64,000 nucleotides of DNA, taken from NCBI RefSeq assembly GCF_020532675.1, contig NZ_JAJAVE010000001.1:186001-250000 (forward strand), in the 5' to 3' direction. Shown piece by piece: positions 55,638 to 64,000 of this stretch; the first letter of the stretch is position 1, and every line of letters starts with the position of its first letter. The notes beneath the pieces are model-generated. The model searched no databases. It was not told the DNA's origin and saw only the letters and a list, made by a program, of their open reading frames with translations. This DNA comes from Methylobacillus gramineus (GTDB lineage Bacteria > Pseudomonadota > Gammaproteobacteria > Burkholderiales > Methylophilaceae). The position numbers and the translations under genes are program-made.

Positions 55638-58600
55638 TTACTGAGCTCCTAATTTTGGTTGTTGACTGATGCTATTCGGTAATTGTGTTGTTGGCCAGGT
55701 TTTAGGGTCATTCCAGCGATAGGTGGAATGTGCACTATCGTTTCTTGTAAATAGCGCATAGATTTCCTGCAGGGACGTGAGCATATTTCTGGATTCAGAG
55801 CCTGGTACTTGACCAACAAGATTGACACCTTGATATTGATCACTCATTCCTACATTACCTCCAACGATAGTGGCCACAGTGTCATTGCTGTGGTTGTAGT
55901 AACCAAGTCCATAATTAATATTTATATAATCAGGAACCTGAACTGGTTTTAAATCTGTAGGCAGACCGTTTGTATTGCCGTATTTAATCCAATTCATTTT
56001 TTCTTCCAGAGTGGCATTGCTCAAACCCGCTGCGTTGATTGAGGCATCTGCTGCTGCCGAGATTGAAGCAGCAGGCCCGAGGAAATCAACCTTGAGGTTG
56101 GGCAGGGTTTGCCCACTGCCAACTAGGTCATTCAATGAGATAGCTGAGATTAACGTCCCTCCGCTGTGTGCATACAGATAAATGTTTTCATTGGGGTTTT
56201 TCTTTTGTGCTGCTGTTATCGCGTTGCCAAGATTGACAGATGTATTCGATGTCGCGCCAGTATATTTATCAATGGAAGCATTCAGCAAGTCGGCGACAGT
56301 ACCTTGTGTATCGTTATAGGATAAGTAAAGTTGCTGCTTTGTTTCTTGTCCATCCCGTAAATGCCCGATGGCCAATACCAATGCCCGGTCTGGCTCATTC
56401 ATGATGCCGTTGATGGCAACATTGTTATAGCCTGCGTTATTGTCATCCACAATAGTGATGCCAAATACGGATTGCGGATTACCATTTTCATCTGGGGTTT
56501 GAAGGTTGCGTAATGCCTCAATACGCTCTTCAAGAGCAATCTCTGGATTATTGATGGCGTTTTTCAGATATTCATTCTTGGAAGCTTCTTCTACACATTG
56601 AGCTGGAGTCAATTGGCACTGAACGACAAAGCCTTGCGCAATATCACTATCGCGTTTTTGCGCGACGAGCAGGAATTTATCTCCCGCAGAACCTACGCTA
56701 TAAGTGGTCGCAGCATTGGCAAGATTAACTTGGCCTGTTCCCAGTCCGCTAATCAGCAGTGAGCTGAGTGCTAGGGTCTCCCCTTGGGAAAGCGTCGGGT
56801 TATCACGCTCATTACGGATGTTGATCGCTTGTGCCCTTAATATTTGGGCTTCTTGCTTCAGTGCGTGGGCTGCTTCAGTATCTCCACTAACCTCCAAGGT
56901 TTGCGCTTGATTTTCCTTGCTACGGGCTTCATTCAGGGTTTCTTGATACTGCGCATCATATTCCTTCACACGTTTTTCGTAATAAGTATTGATGGCTTGC
57001 ACAGCTTCTGCCGTGACTGCAGAGATGATCTGGTTAGTTGCTTGAATATCTTGTTGGATTTTCGCGATATCGTGCTTATCCAGCGGAGTGGGATTAGCAT
57101 TTTCTGTATCGCGGTTGAGCTTGGCAATTGTGGTTTGTGCATCTTGTCCAGTCAGCGCTTGCTGCTTGTCAGCGTTGGTGATGGATATCACTCCTGCGCT
57201 GATGGCGCTATACGTTGTGCTGCTATCCTCTCCATTTTTCTCAAGATCTGGTGTGAGGGTACTGGGCGCATTAACCAGGTTATTGCCAGTGTTTTTTTTG
57301 ACGCTTTTTGACGCATCATAACTGAGTGTAACTCCAGTGCTTTCTGATGATGCGCTATATTCAGCACTATTCCTGATATCTGAAACTGTCAGTGTGTCAG
57401 TGCTCAGGCTATTTTTCTGCTGCTCAATGGCAGACTGATTGGAAGCAATTACAGCTCCTTTGAGGTCGGTATTGCCATTCACATTGACCTGGAAGCCGCC
57501 ATCTCCTGCATAGATGCCAGCCTGCTCATTTACGCTAGCGTAATCACTATGTGCTTTGCTGCTCGACGAACTGATTGAGCCGCTGGCCACTCCGGCCCCA
57601 ATTGGAATACTGATGCTGAAACTGCTGCTCTTCTGCTTGCTATCGTAAGTGCTGGTATCTTGCAGGCTCTGGACATTGAGATTGCCATTGCCAGATGTGC
57701 CTACATTGACCACTACCTGCTCACCTCTAACTTGTGAGCCGATGATGTCGGTATCGGTGCCGCTTTCCATAATGGCCTTGTTGCCTGCTTGCACCAAGCT
57801 TTCTGTCCAGGTGACATCTGTGCCGCTGGCCTTGCCTTTGCCTTGAGAGGCGCTTGCTGTAATGGCAAGGCCATTAGATCCAATGCTGATGCCAACGCTG
57901 GCTGAGCTGGATTTGTTCTTACTGGTGAGCGTGTCCTTGTTCTGGGCCGCGATCAGGTTCACCTCATCATCTGCCGTGAGGTTCACATCGCTGCCAGCTT
58001 TGATCGTGCTGCCGATGACATTGATATCAGACAGTTCATCAGCGCCGGTAGCCTTGATAGACAGATCGCCCCCCGCGACGATATTGCTACCCTGCACCGT
58101 GCTGTTGGTTTGCGTGGATGTGCTGCTGCTCTTGCTAGTGCCGATTGATAGGCTGAGGTTGAAGCCACCTGCTGCACCAGGATTGCTGGCAATTGCATCG
58201 GCTGCATTTTTTGTACTTGCGACCACAGTGGCGGCGGCAAGTGCTTGTAAGCGAGAGTCGTCTACTTGTTTGGATGCCTGTTGCATCTGGGTAGCAGTTT
58301 GAATGGCCGAGATCACCGGGCTGGTAATGGCGAGTGTCAGGCCGCTTTGCTTGAACTTGGTTTCCGTAGTCTGGGTCGAGGTGTTATTGCCTGCGGTGAT
58401 GTTGACTTGCTGGGCAGTGATGTCGATATCGCCTTTGGGAGTCAAGACATCGCTACCAGTTTGCGTATATGTCTTGGCTGCATGGATACTAACATTGCCT
58501 TCCACACTGCCTACGGTGCTGCCGACTTGGGTGACAGTGGTGCCTGTTTGCTTTTGATCCAGGTTGCTGGTGCCATAGCCGATGCTAGAACCACCGGTGG

Positions 58601-61600
58601 AGAAGCCAGATTTTTTAGTGGTTTTCTGATTGAAGGTGTAGCTGGTGTTTTCAGCAGAGCTGAGATTAATATCGCCGCTAGCCTGCAGTTGGGTGCTAGT
58701 GGTGGAAACGACATTGCTACCAGTGATGTTGATGTCTCCTGTGCTGGCTGATGTGGTTTCTGCTGGTGCCCCAGCTTGTAGGCGGATGTTGTCCGCACTA
58801 AGGGCGCTGCCAATAGCCTCAGACAATTCTGAAATGGTGCGATAGGTTTTTGTTGTGCTGCTGCCTACACCGCTACTACGTTTGGTTTTTCGGGCCTGGT
58901 CGAAGTTGCTGCTGGCTTCACCAGCGATGATATTGATGTCCCCAGTCGCAGCAATGCCAAGATTGCCGTTTTCGCTATTGAGATTGCCAGCTTTGATGCT
59001 GACGTCATTGCCAGCTTGCAGGAGGATGTCGCCGCTGGTTTGAATGGCAGTGCCAATATCTTGCGTGAAGCCATAGCTAACACGGTTACTGGTATTGCGT
59101 ACGCTATTGTTCTGCTCGGCGATCTGCACCGTGCCCAGGTTCATGTCGTTGCCAGCCTTGAGCGAAGTGACCCCATTGCTGCCGCTGTTGACGATACTGG
59201 CCGCCATCAGGTTGAGGTCATTACCAGCACTGGCGACCAGAATGGCATTCGGGTTGCTCACGTACAAGCCTGCGACTCGATCCAGATTGGTGCGGCTGAA
59301 GCTGCTGGCTCCTATGGTCTGTGCATGGCTCTGAGTGGTGCTTTCCAGGTTGATGTTGTTGCTAGCTTCAAGGGTCAGCGCATTTTTTGCCATGAGTATG
59401 CCACCGATGTTGTCGATGTCGCGAGCGGCCTTGATGCTGGCTGAGGTCGCAGCGATAGTGCCCCTCAGATTGTGCACATTGTCAGCATTGATGATGGTGG
59501 TGTTACGTCCGGCAATAGTACTTGTGTTGAGGAGGTCGGCCGTGATGTCGAGCTTGATTTGCTTGCCTGCCATGATGCCGATAGTCGGACTCAAGTCACC
59601 ATCCTGCAAGCGCACGTACACTTGGGGCACCAGGGCTTTTGTGACGGTGCCGTCGGGCAGGGTCACTTCCTGTTCTACCAGCCAGACGATATCGCTGGTG
59701 AGCTGGGCCGTTTGCGCGGGCGTGAGGGCGACTCCAGGAATCAGCCGGATATGGCTTGCGATGGTCAGCCCCGCATTCATTAAGGCTTGATATTGTGCTT
59801 CATCATTGGCATAACCATCCAGGAACCGGCGACCTGTAAGCCGGGCTACTTGCTCGCGGATCAGGCGTTGTTCATAGAAGCCATCACCCAGCCGCTTTTG
59901 CGTGATGGCTGGGTCAAATGCCAGTTGCTGCGCCATATAGTCAGAGTTTAGCCAATTGCGGTAGCTGGAGAAGCGCGGGTTGGTTTCAATCAGGTAGTTG
60001 GCATTTGGGTTGGGTGCAGCCTGGAACAGGGCGTTGGTGTTGGCTGTGTGTGGAGTGCTTGTAATAACTGTGCTGCTGGCTGGCAGCGCACCATTACCTT
60101 CGAGGCGTGAGGTGGTCAGGTTGTAGGTGGTGACGATATTGCCCGGACTGTGATTGCCCAAATAGTCGATGTCGTATTCGTCATCCTTGCCATCCCAGTC
60201 GTAATACCAGGCACCACCGCTGTGGCGGACAATAGTCTGGCCTTCGGTATTGAGGTTTTGGATAGTCGCACCGCTGATATCCAGCGCAGCACCAGCGATG
60301 ATCTGGCTATCGCTGTTCAATACGTTGCCCGTAATCTGCATATTGCCGCCAGAGAGGATTTTGCCCGGAGTGGAGGCGAGAACCTCAGTATGAGAGGTAT
60401 AGCTGGTGCCCTGGTAGCGGGTGTATTCACGGAAAGAGTAGGGCCCGGCAGAGCGCCATTCGACGCCCACATTACCAATGTGGGCACTTGGGTAGTCTGC
60501 GCTATCCCAAACAATGCCCTGATCTCTAGGCGTGAATTTGTCATAGCCAGCCGTGGTTTCTGCGGTCCTGCGAACTTGCAGACCCGTGTTGAGGTTTTGC
60601 AGGCTGGCAGCGGCAATCGTCATATTGCCCAGAGTTTCAATAGTGGCATCCTGGTTGATGATGGAAGCGGCACTGCCAGTGGCTATCCCTGACGCATCCA
60701 GGGTACCGCCTATCGACATATCACCGCCACTGAACAGCATGGCATTGTCACGGTTTTGGAGGTTGTCGATTGCCAGGGTCAGCCGTGTGCGACTCGCGAT
60801 GATGGCAGCAGTGGTGATGCCATTCACGGTTTCTGCTAGGTTGTTGATCTCGCTGGCCTGGATGCTGAGGTGGTCACCGAATATGCTGCCGCGCCCCATA
60901 TTGTCCAGCCTGTTTGTGCTGATATGCGTGGTATCTCCGTCTATGGTACCGCGGTTGGTCAGTGTGCCCTGGCTGAGCAGTGTTGTGCTGGAGGCAATGA
61001 AGTTTCCGGTGTCTAGATTGTTGATATTGCCTGCATTCAGGTTCAACTCGGCATTGGCATTGATGGAGCCAGCATTTTGCATGCCGTGATTGGTGGTAAT
61101 GTGGATATCGGTATGCGCGGCCAGGGTACCGGAGTTGCTAATCTGTCCATCGACCGTCACCACCACCTCACCGACACTGGCGCCGATATGCCCGGCATTA
61201 CGCACTCCCATCCCGGCTTCAGTGCCAATCAAATGAATCTTGCCGGTATACATTCCACCCAGCGCTGCCACATCGACGGCAAAAGCCGGTGGTGTGGCAG
61301 CGCTGGGGGCGATGGCGGTAACGCTGGACTGGTTGCCATTGCTATCTATATTGACCTGATTGCTGCCCGTGGTGATATTGAGATCATTGGCCCATATCCC
61401 TGAGTTGACTTGAACGGCGCGGCTGATGATGTTGGTATAGTTTACCTGGCGGGCATCCATGCCATTGCCTGAAAAACTGATGTTGCCGCCACCTACACGA
61501 TAGCCCAGTAGATTCCCACTATTCAGAATTGGTGTGCCCGTAGTCAGCGTAGCCCGGTTGGCATTAATGAAGCCACAACCATTGCAACTGATCCCTGCTG

Positions 61601-62165
61601 GATTGGCGATTACAAGCTGGGCACGACTACCCGCGATCTCAATAAAGCCATTCAAGATACTGGGATTGCTGCTGTTGACCTCATTCAGAATGACGCGTGC
61701 GGTACCCCCTGCCAGCAATGGATTGCCTTGCACCCAGCCACCTAACTGCGTCTCTGCATTAGTGTTGCTGTTGTTGAGGATAGCCCCCTGGGCATTCACA
61801 TCAAACTGGCTATAGGTATTGCGTGATACTCCGGCAGCACTGGGCGTCTGTATATTGACCAGCGGCAACCCATTGGCCGTGTTGCTGATGATGGGCTGCT
61901 GGTTGCCTGGTGCCGATGGGTCGGCAATGATGTCAGCCAGGACAGGATAAGGCACGATCAAGGCAGTCCCCAAGATCAGCATGAGGGATAGCTGCAATCG
62001 AGAAATGCCAGCCAGTACGACGAAGTGTGCCATATGGTCAGACGAGATAGGATGCCTGCGGGAATACGCTCTAGTGCTGCGATTGGCGGCGGAGGCATGC
62101 TCTGCTACCGCCATCATCAGCCCACGTGCACGGTTAAATACCAGGCGATAACAATGCTTGTTCAT
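55638..62165 (-). CDS. TpsA, filamentous-haemagglutinin/CdiA-like exoprotein with hydrolase-like C-terminus
   Basis: 2175 aa from the ATG at 62165, where the extended signal peptide region begins (MNKHCYRLVFNRARGLMMAV). Signal cleavage is likely near residue 77 (YPVLA). The TPS haemagglutination domain (about 80-330) carries ANPAGISCNGCGFINANRA. Beta-helical FHA repeats run to about 1640, with serine/asparagine-rich AGNDVNL units. A charged helical stretch (1695-1785) follows. The last 280 residues contain VAINGIMNEPDRALVLA, a nucleophile elbow YLYAHSGGT (Ser2001), NDTVATIVGG (Asp2095) and SAHSTYRW (His2146), a plausible Ser-Asp-His set. No VENN motif was found. Secreted by the TpsB encoded 42 bases upstream. 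Confidence 0.9.
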   Translation of the reverse strand: MNKHCYRLVFNRARGLMMAVAEHASAANRSTRAYSRRHPISSDHMAHFVVLAGISRLQLSLMLILGTALIVPYPVLADIIADPSAPGNQQPIISNTANGLPLVNIQTPSAAGVSRNTYSQFDVNAQGAILNNSNTNAETQLGGWVQGNPLLAGGTARVILNEVNSSNPSILNGFIEIAGSRAQLVIANPAGISCNGCGFINANRATLTTGTPILNSGNLLGYRVGGGNISFSGNGMDARQVNYTNIISRAVQVNSGIWANDLNITTGSNQVNIDSNGNQSSVTAIAPSAATPPAFAVDVAALGGMYTGKIHLIGTEAGMGVRNAGHIGASVGEVVVTVDGQISNSGTLAAHTDIHITTNHGMQNAGSINANAELNLNAGNINNLDTGNFIASSTTLLSQGTLTNRGTIDGDTTHISTNRLDNMGRGSIFGDHLSIQASEINNLAETVNGITTAAIIASRTRLTLAIDNLQNRDNAMLFSGGDMSIGGTLDASGIATGSAASIINQDATIETLGNMTIAAASLQNLNTGLQVRRTAETTAGYDKFTPRDQGIVWDSADYPSAHIGNVGVEWRSAGPYSFREYTRYQGTSYTSHTEVLASTPGKILSGGNMQITGNVLNSDSQIIAGAALDISGATIQNLNTEGQTIVRHSGGAWYYDWDGKDDEYDIDYLGNHSPGNIVTTYNLTTSRLEGNGALPASSTVITSTPHTANTNALFQAAPNPNANYLIETNPRFSSYRNWLNSDYMAQQLAFDPAITQKRLGDGFYEQRLIREQVARLTGRRFLDGYANDEAQYQALMNAGLTIASHIRLIPGVALTPAQTAQLTSDIVWLVEQEVTLPDGTVTKALVPQVYVRLQDGDLSPTIGIMAGKQIKLDITADLLNTSTIAGRNTTIINADNVHNLRGTIAATSASIKAARDIDNIGGILMAKNALTLEASNNINLESTTQSHAQTIGASSFSRTNLDRVAGLYVSNPNAILVASAGNDLNLMAASIVNSGSNGVTSLKAGNDMNLGTVQIAEQNNSVRNTSNRVSYGFTQDIGTAIQTSGDILLQAGNDVSIKAGNLNSENGNLGIAATGDINIIAGEASSNFDQARKTKRSSGVGSSTTKTYRTISELSEAIGSALSADNIRLQAGAPAETTSASTGDINITGSNVVSTTSTQLQASGDINLSSAENTSYTFNQKTTKKSGFSTGGSSIGYGTSNLDQKQTGTTVTQVGSTVGSVEGNVSIHAAKTYTQTGSDVLTPKGDIDITAQQVNITAGNNTSTQTTETKFKQSGLTLAITSPVISAIQTATQMQQASKQVDDSRLQALAAATVVASTKNAADAIASNPGAAGGFNLSLSIGTSKSSSTSTQTNSTVQGSNIVAGGDLSIKATGADELSDINVIGSTIKAGSDVNLTADDEVNLIAAQNKDTLTSKNKSSSASVGISIGSNGLAITASASQGKGKASGTDVTWTESLVQAGNKAIMESGTDTDIIGSQVRGEQVVVNVGTSGNGNLNVQSLQDTSTYDSKQKSSSFSISIPIGAGVASGSISSSSSKAHSDYASVNEQAGIYAGDGGFQVNVNGNTDLKGAVIASNQSAIEQQKNSLSTDTLTVSDIRNSAEYSASSESTGVTLSYDASKSVKKNTGNNLVNAPSTLTPDLEKNGEDSSTTYSAISAGVISITNADKQQALTGQDAQTTIAKLNRDTENANPTPLDKHDIAKIQQDIQATNQIISAVTAEAVQAINTYYEKRVKEYDAQYQETLNEARSKENQAQTLEVSGDTEAAHALKQEAQILRAQAINIRNERDNPTLSQGETLALSSLLISGLGTGQVNLANAATTYSVGSAGDKFLLVAQKRDSDIAQGFVVQCQLTPAQCVEEASKNEYLKNAINNPEIALEERIEALRNLQTPDENGNPQSVFGITIVDDNNAGYNNVAINGIMNEPDRALVLAIGHLRDGQETKQQLYLSYNDTQGTVADLLNASIDKYTGATSNTSVNLGNAITAAQKKNPNENIYLYAHSGGTLISAISLNDLVGSGQTLPNLKVDFLGPAASISAAADASINAAGLSNATLEEKMNWIKYGNTNGLPTDLKPVQVPDYININYGLGYYNHSNDTVATIVGGNVGMSDQYQGVNLVGQVPGSESRNMLTSLQEIYALFTRNDSAHSTYRWNDPKTWPTTQLPNSISQQPKLGAQ

Positions 62166-62207
62166 TTGAAGGATTCCCCTTAGTGATGTCTGATGGCACA
62201 CATCTAA

Positions 62208-63950
62208 TTAAAATGACCAGTTAAGATTGAATCCGGCTACTGTCTTGGCGGTCTCGAATCCATTTGGCTTCTTGATTGGTTGACCGAGAAAGAGGTCGTA
62301 ACTGAAGCCGTTGAACCCGCCTCGAAAACCCAATACGGCGCCTGCCAATTGTTTGCCAATCAGGAGATCGCTGGACTGGCCACCGACCTCGCCGTAATCA
62401 AGGCCGAGATATAAAGCCTGGCCGCTTTGCCCCAGCATGGCGCTGAGATCATTGCGGATAAACCAGCCGCGATCAGCGCTTAAAGACAGTTGCCCATCAA
62501 ATCCGCGTACCGTGTAACGGCTGCCAATGGCAAAACGGTCCTGAGGGGTGAGGGGCGTTAGGTTGGATTGCGCACGGATGTTGGCGGAATAACGTAATGC
62601 CTGCTTTCCCCAAGGGGCGTTGACCGAGAGTGGCAGCATGAAGCTGATATCAGCCGTTATCACCTCCATCCGGGATGTTCCTTCGCCAAAGGCTTCTTCC
62701 GGGGCCTGCAACGCTTGATGGGCGCCAGTACCACGCCGATAGCTCAGTGTGTAGTCCAGGACGGATTGGCCGATATACCAGCTCTGGTTCAGGCCCAGCG
62801 TCCAGCCCGCAGTCCGTCGTCTTTGTACCTCGACTTCGGTATCGTCTACATAGTTGAACGACTTGCGGAAGAAGCTGCCAAGCGCCAGCAGTGTTTTATT
62901 TGTAGCGGATCGATACACCATGCGGCTCACTTTGAATTCGACATTTTGCGTGCGGCCACTGTATAGATATGACTGATTGAGACCGGCTACTTGCTGATGG
63001 TAGTTGTAGCTGGACCCTGTGGCGCTGAACAGCCAATAGCCGTAAGGGATGGAATAATGCAGGGTTTTGCCGCGTGAGCCACGATTGCCAGAGTCTCCAC
63101 CACCCAGGTCCTGGTTATGGTTGATGTAGAACAGGTCGCTCAAGCCCAGCAGGTTGTCTCCTGACAGCGTGACGCCGCCCTGATATTTGCCGGTGCTGTC
63201 AAAGCCGCCGTCGTCTGCGCTGATGGTAAGTCGCAGCGGCAGGGTTTGACGATAACGGATGACCAGGTCACTTTCTCCAGGCTGAGCATTGCCGTCAGCA
63301 GGTTCAATCTGGATATCAGCGTCTGAAGTGGGAGAGCGTTTGAGGTTTTCCAGCCCTTGCTCGATATCTCGCAGGTTCAGAATGTCTCCATTAGAGATAG
63401 GCAATGCATTACCAGCCCGGATGCGGGTGCTGGAGTCTGGCGTGAATCTAATCTGCCGCACTCGGCCAGGAATCACGGTCAAGGTAAGATGCCCGCTATT
63501 CAAGTCTTGCTGGCCTGCCAATACCCGGCTGGTGACATAACCTTGGGTCACAATGACATTCTGTACGTGGGCCATAACGGTGTTAATGCCTTGCGTACCT
63601 AGGCAACGGTCAATGGCACGATGCGGGCCGCTGAGCACTTCCTTTAATGCAAACTGGAAGCGGGCAGCTTCATTCCCAGCCAGGCTGATACTGTGGATGA
63701 CAAAGCACGGCAATTCGTTTTCTGCATATACCAGGGTAGGAGATGCGGTAGTTGCTGGTTGTCGCACATCTGGCGTTATCTCTTGTTGCTGGCGCAAGAC
63801 CCGTTCACGTTCCTGTTGTCTGAGCAGCTCTTGTGAAGAGGCATCAATTGGCTCAATGGCCGCATAAACCTGGCTAGTGAGGCAACATAGGCCAATGCAT
63901 AGCCATACCCAACGAAATAAAAACATCTGTGAAACGCATGCTAGTAGCAT
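62208..63950 (-). CDS. TpsB, outer-membrane two-partner secretion transporter (FhaC/ShlB type)
   Basis: 580 aa. A signal peptide (ending SQVYA) is followed by a Q/R/E-rich stretch. Two POTRA-like domains come next (about 75-230), with paired cysteines (ELPCFVIHSI, DRCLGTQGI) and VIPGRVRQIRF. The C-terminal half is a 16-strand-type barrel with GSRYTVRGFDG and a terminal aromatic (FNLNWSF). It recognises the TPS domain of TpsA and moves it across the outer membrane. The first ATG (63950) is used; ATG 63926 also gives a good signal peptide. It is upstream of tpsA on the same strand, the usual B-then-A order. Confidence 0.94.
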   Translation of the reverse strand: MLLACVSQMFLFRWVWLCIGLCCLTSQVYAAIEPIDASSQELLRQQERERVLRQQQEITPDVRQPATTASPTLVYAENELPCFVIHSISLAGNEAARFQFALKEVLSGPHRAIDRCLGTQGINTVMAHVQNVIVTQGYVTSRVLAGQQDLNSGHLTLTVIPGRVRQIRFTPDSSTRIRAGNALPISNGDILNLRDIEQGLENLKRSPTSDADIQIEPADGNAQPGESDLVIRYRQTLPLRLTISADDGGFDSTGKYQGGVTLSGDNLLGLSDLFYINHNQDLGGGDSGNRGSRGKTLHYSIPYGYWLFSATGSSYNYHQQVAGLNQSYLYSGRTQNVEFKVSRMVYRSATNKTLLALGSFFRKSFNYVDDTEVEVQRRRTAGWTLGLNQSWYIGQSVLDYTLSYRRGTGAHQALQAPEEAFGEGTSRMEVITADISFMLPLSVNAPWGKQALRYSANIRAQSNLTPLTPQDRFAIGSRYTVRGFDGQLSLSADRGWFIRNDLSAMLGQSGQALYLGLDYGEVGGQSSDLLIGKQLAGAVLGFRGGFNGFSYDLFLGQPIKKPNGFETAKTVAGFNLNWSF

Positions 63951-64000
63951 TTGAAAACGCCATCCCCGGAAAAGTAATGTTGATCACCAGTGTTTTTTTA

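Noticed and set aside
58266-58751. Several plus-strand open frames of 80-180 codons opposite tpsA
   Set aside because: They mirror the repetitive low-complexity FHA coding sequence on the other strand and lack start signals.
55638-62165. Classical CdiA with a VENN boundary and a CdiI gene
   Set aside because: I found no VENN motif before the tail and no small soluble CdiI-like gene after it; the next gene encodes a lipoprotein. I therefore describe it as a TPS exoprotein with a separate type of tail.
1-64000. CRISPR array, tRNA, rRNA, insertion sequence or prophage
   Set aside because: No regularly spaced direct repeats, no cloverleaf with conserved arms, no transposase or integrase and no terminal repeats were seen.

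Overview
The window reads as a chromosomal segment of a flagellated betaproteobacterium. Four things point there: FlhDC as master regulator with a FliA/FlgM pair, the cheR-cheD-cheB-cheY-cheZ order, a PEP-CTERM exoprotein next to an EpsA-type LuxR regulator, and overall gene style. A methylotroph of the Methylophilaceae is plausible, but I cannot fix genus or species from the sequence alone.

Layout. 1-11099: the start of fliE (minus strand, cut by the window edge) diverges from a compact plus-strand run fliF-G-H-I-J-K-L-M-N-O-P-Q-R. 11149-12366: an EAL/HDOD signalling protein. 12415-22615: minus-strand axial genes flgB-C-D-E-F-G-H-I-J-K-L, transcribed from the flgB side. 22845-24479: flgA, flgM and flgN, with an exact consensus sigma-28 promoter before flgM. 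24542-32274: minus-strand operon flhB-flhA-flhF-flhG-fliA-motC-motD with overlapping or nearly abutting genes. 32275-32848: a long AT-rich leader with a perfect hairpin, then flhDC. 33823-34620: a membrane methyltransferase-like protein. 34790-49790: motA-motB, a CheZ-like protein, cheY1, cheA, cheW, two receptors, cheR, cheD, cheB, cheY2, cheZ, a terminator and a third receptor. 49947-52083: a PEP-CTERM protein, an EpsA-like regulator and a lone cyclic-nucleotide-binding domain. 52469-63950: a minus-strand two-partner secretion locus, tpsB-tpsA, followed by five putative lipoproteins.

How it works together. FlhDC should switch on the basal body and export genes, including fliA. FlgM holds FliA until hook completion; FliA then drives flgM and probably flgKL. 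FlhF and FlhG set flagellar position and number. Two stator pairs (MotAB and MotCD) power one motor, and a nearly complete Che pathway steers it. No flagellin, cap or flagellin-chaperone genes lie in the window.

The most unusual points are these. (1) A filamentous-haemagglutinin-like exoprotein ends in what looks like an alpha/beta-hydrolase domain and is translationally coupled to a lipoprotein that could be its immunity partner. (2) A motB-cheY-linked protein carries the CheZ-type D-x-T-x-Q phosphatase signature. (3) FlhG has lost its P-loop but keeps the FlhF-activating N-terminus. (4) CheA carries a tandem duplication between P1 and P3. (5) fliK contains a G10 tract able to shift frame. 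(6) A strong hairpin with competing partners lies upstream of flhDC.
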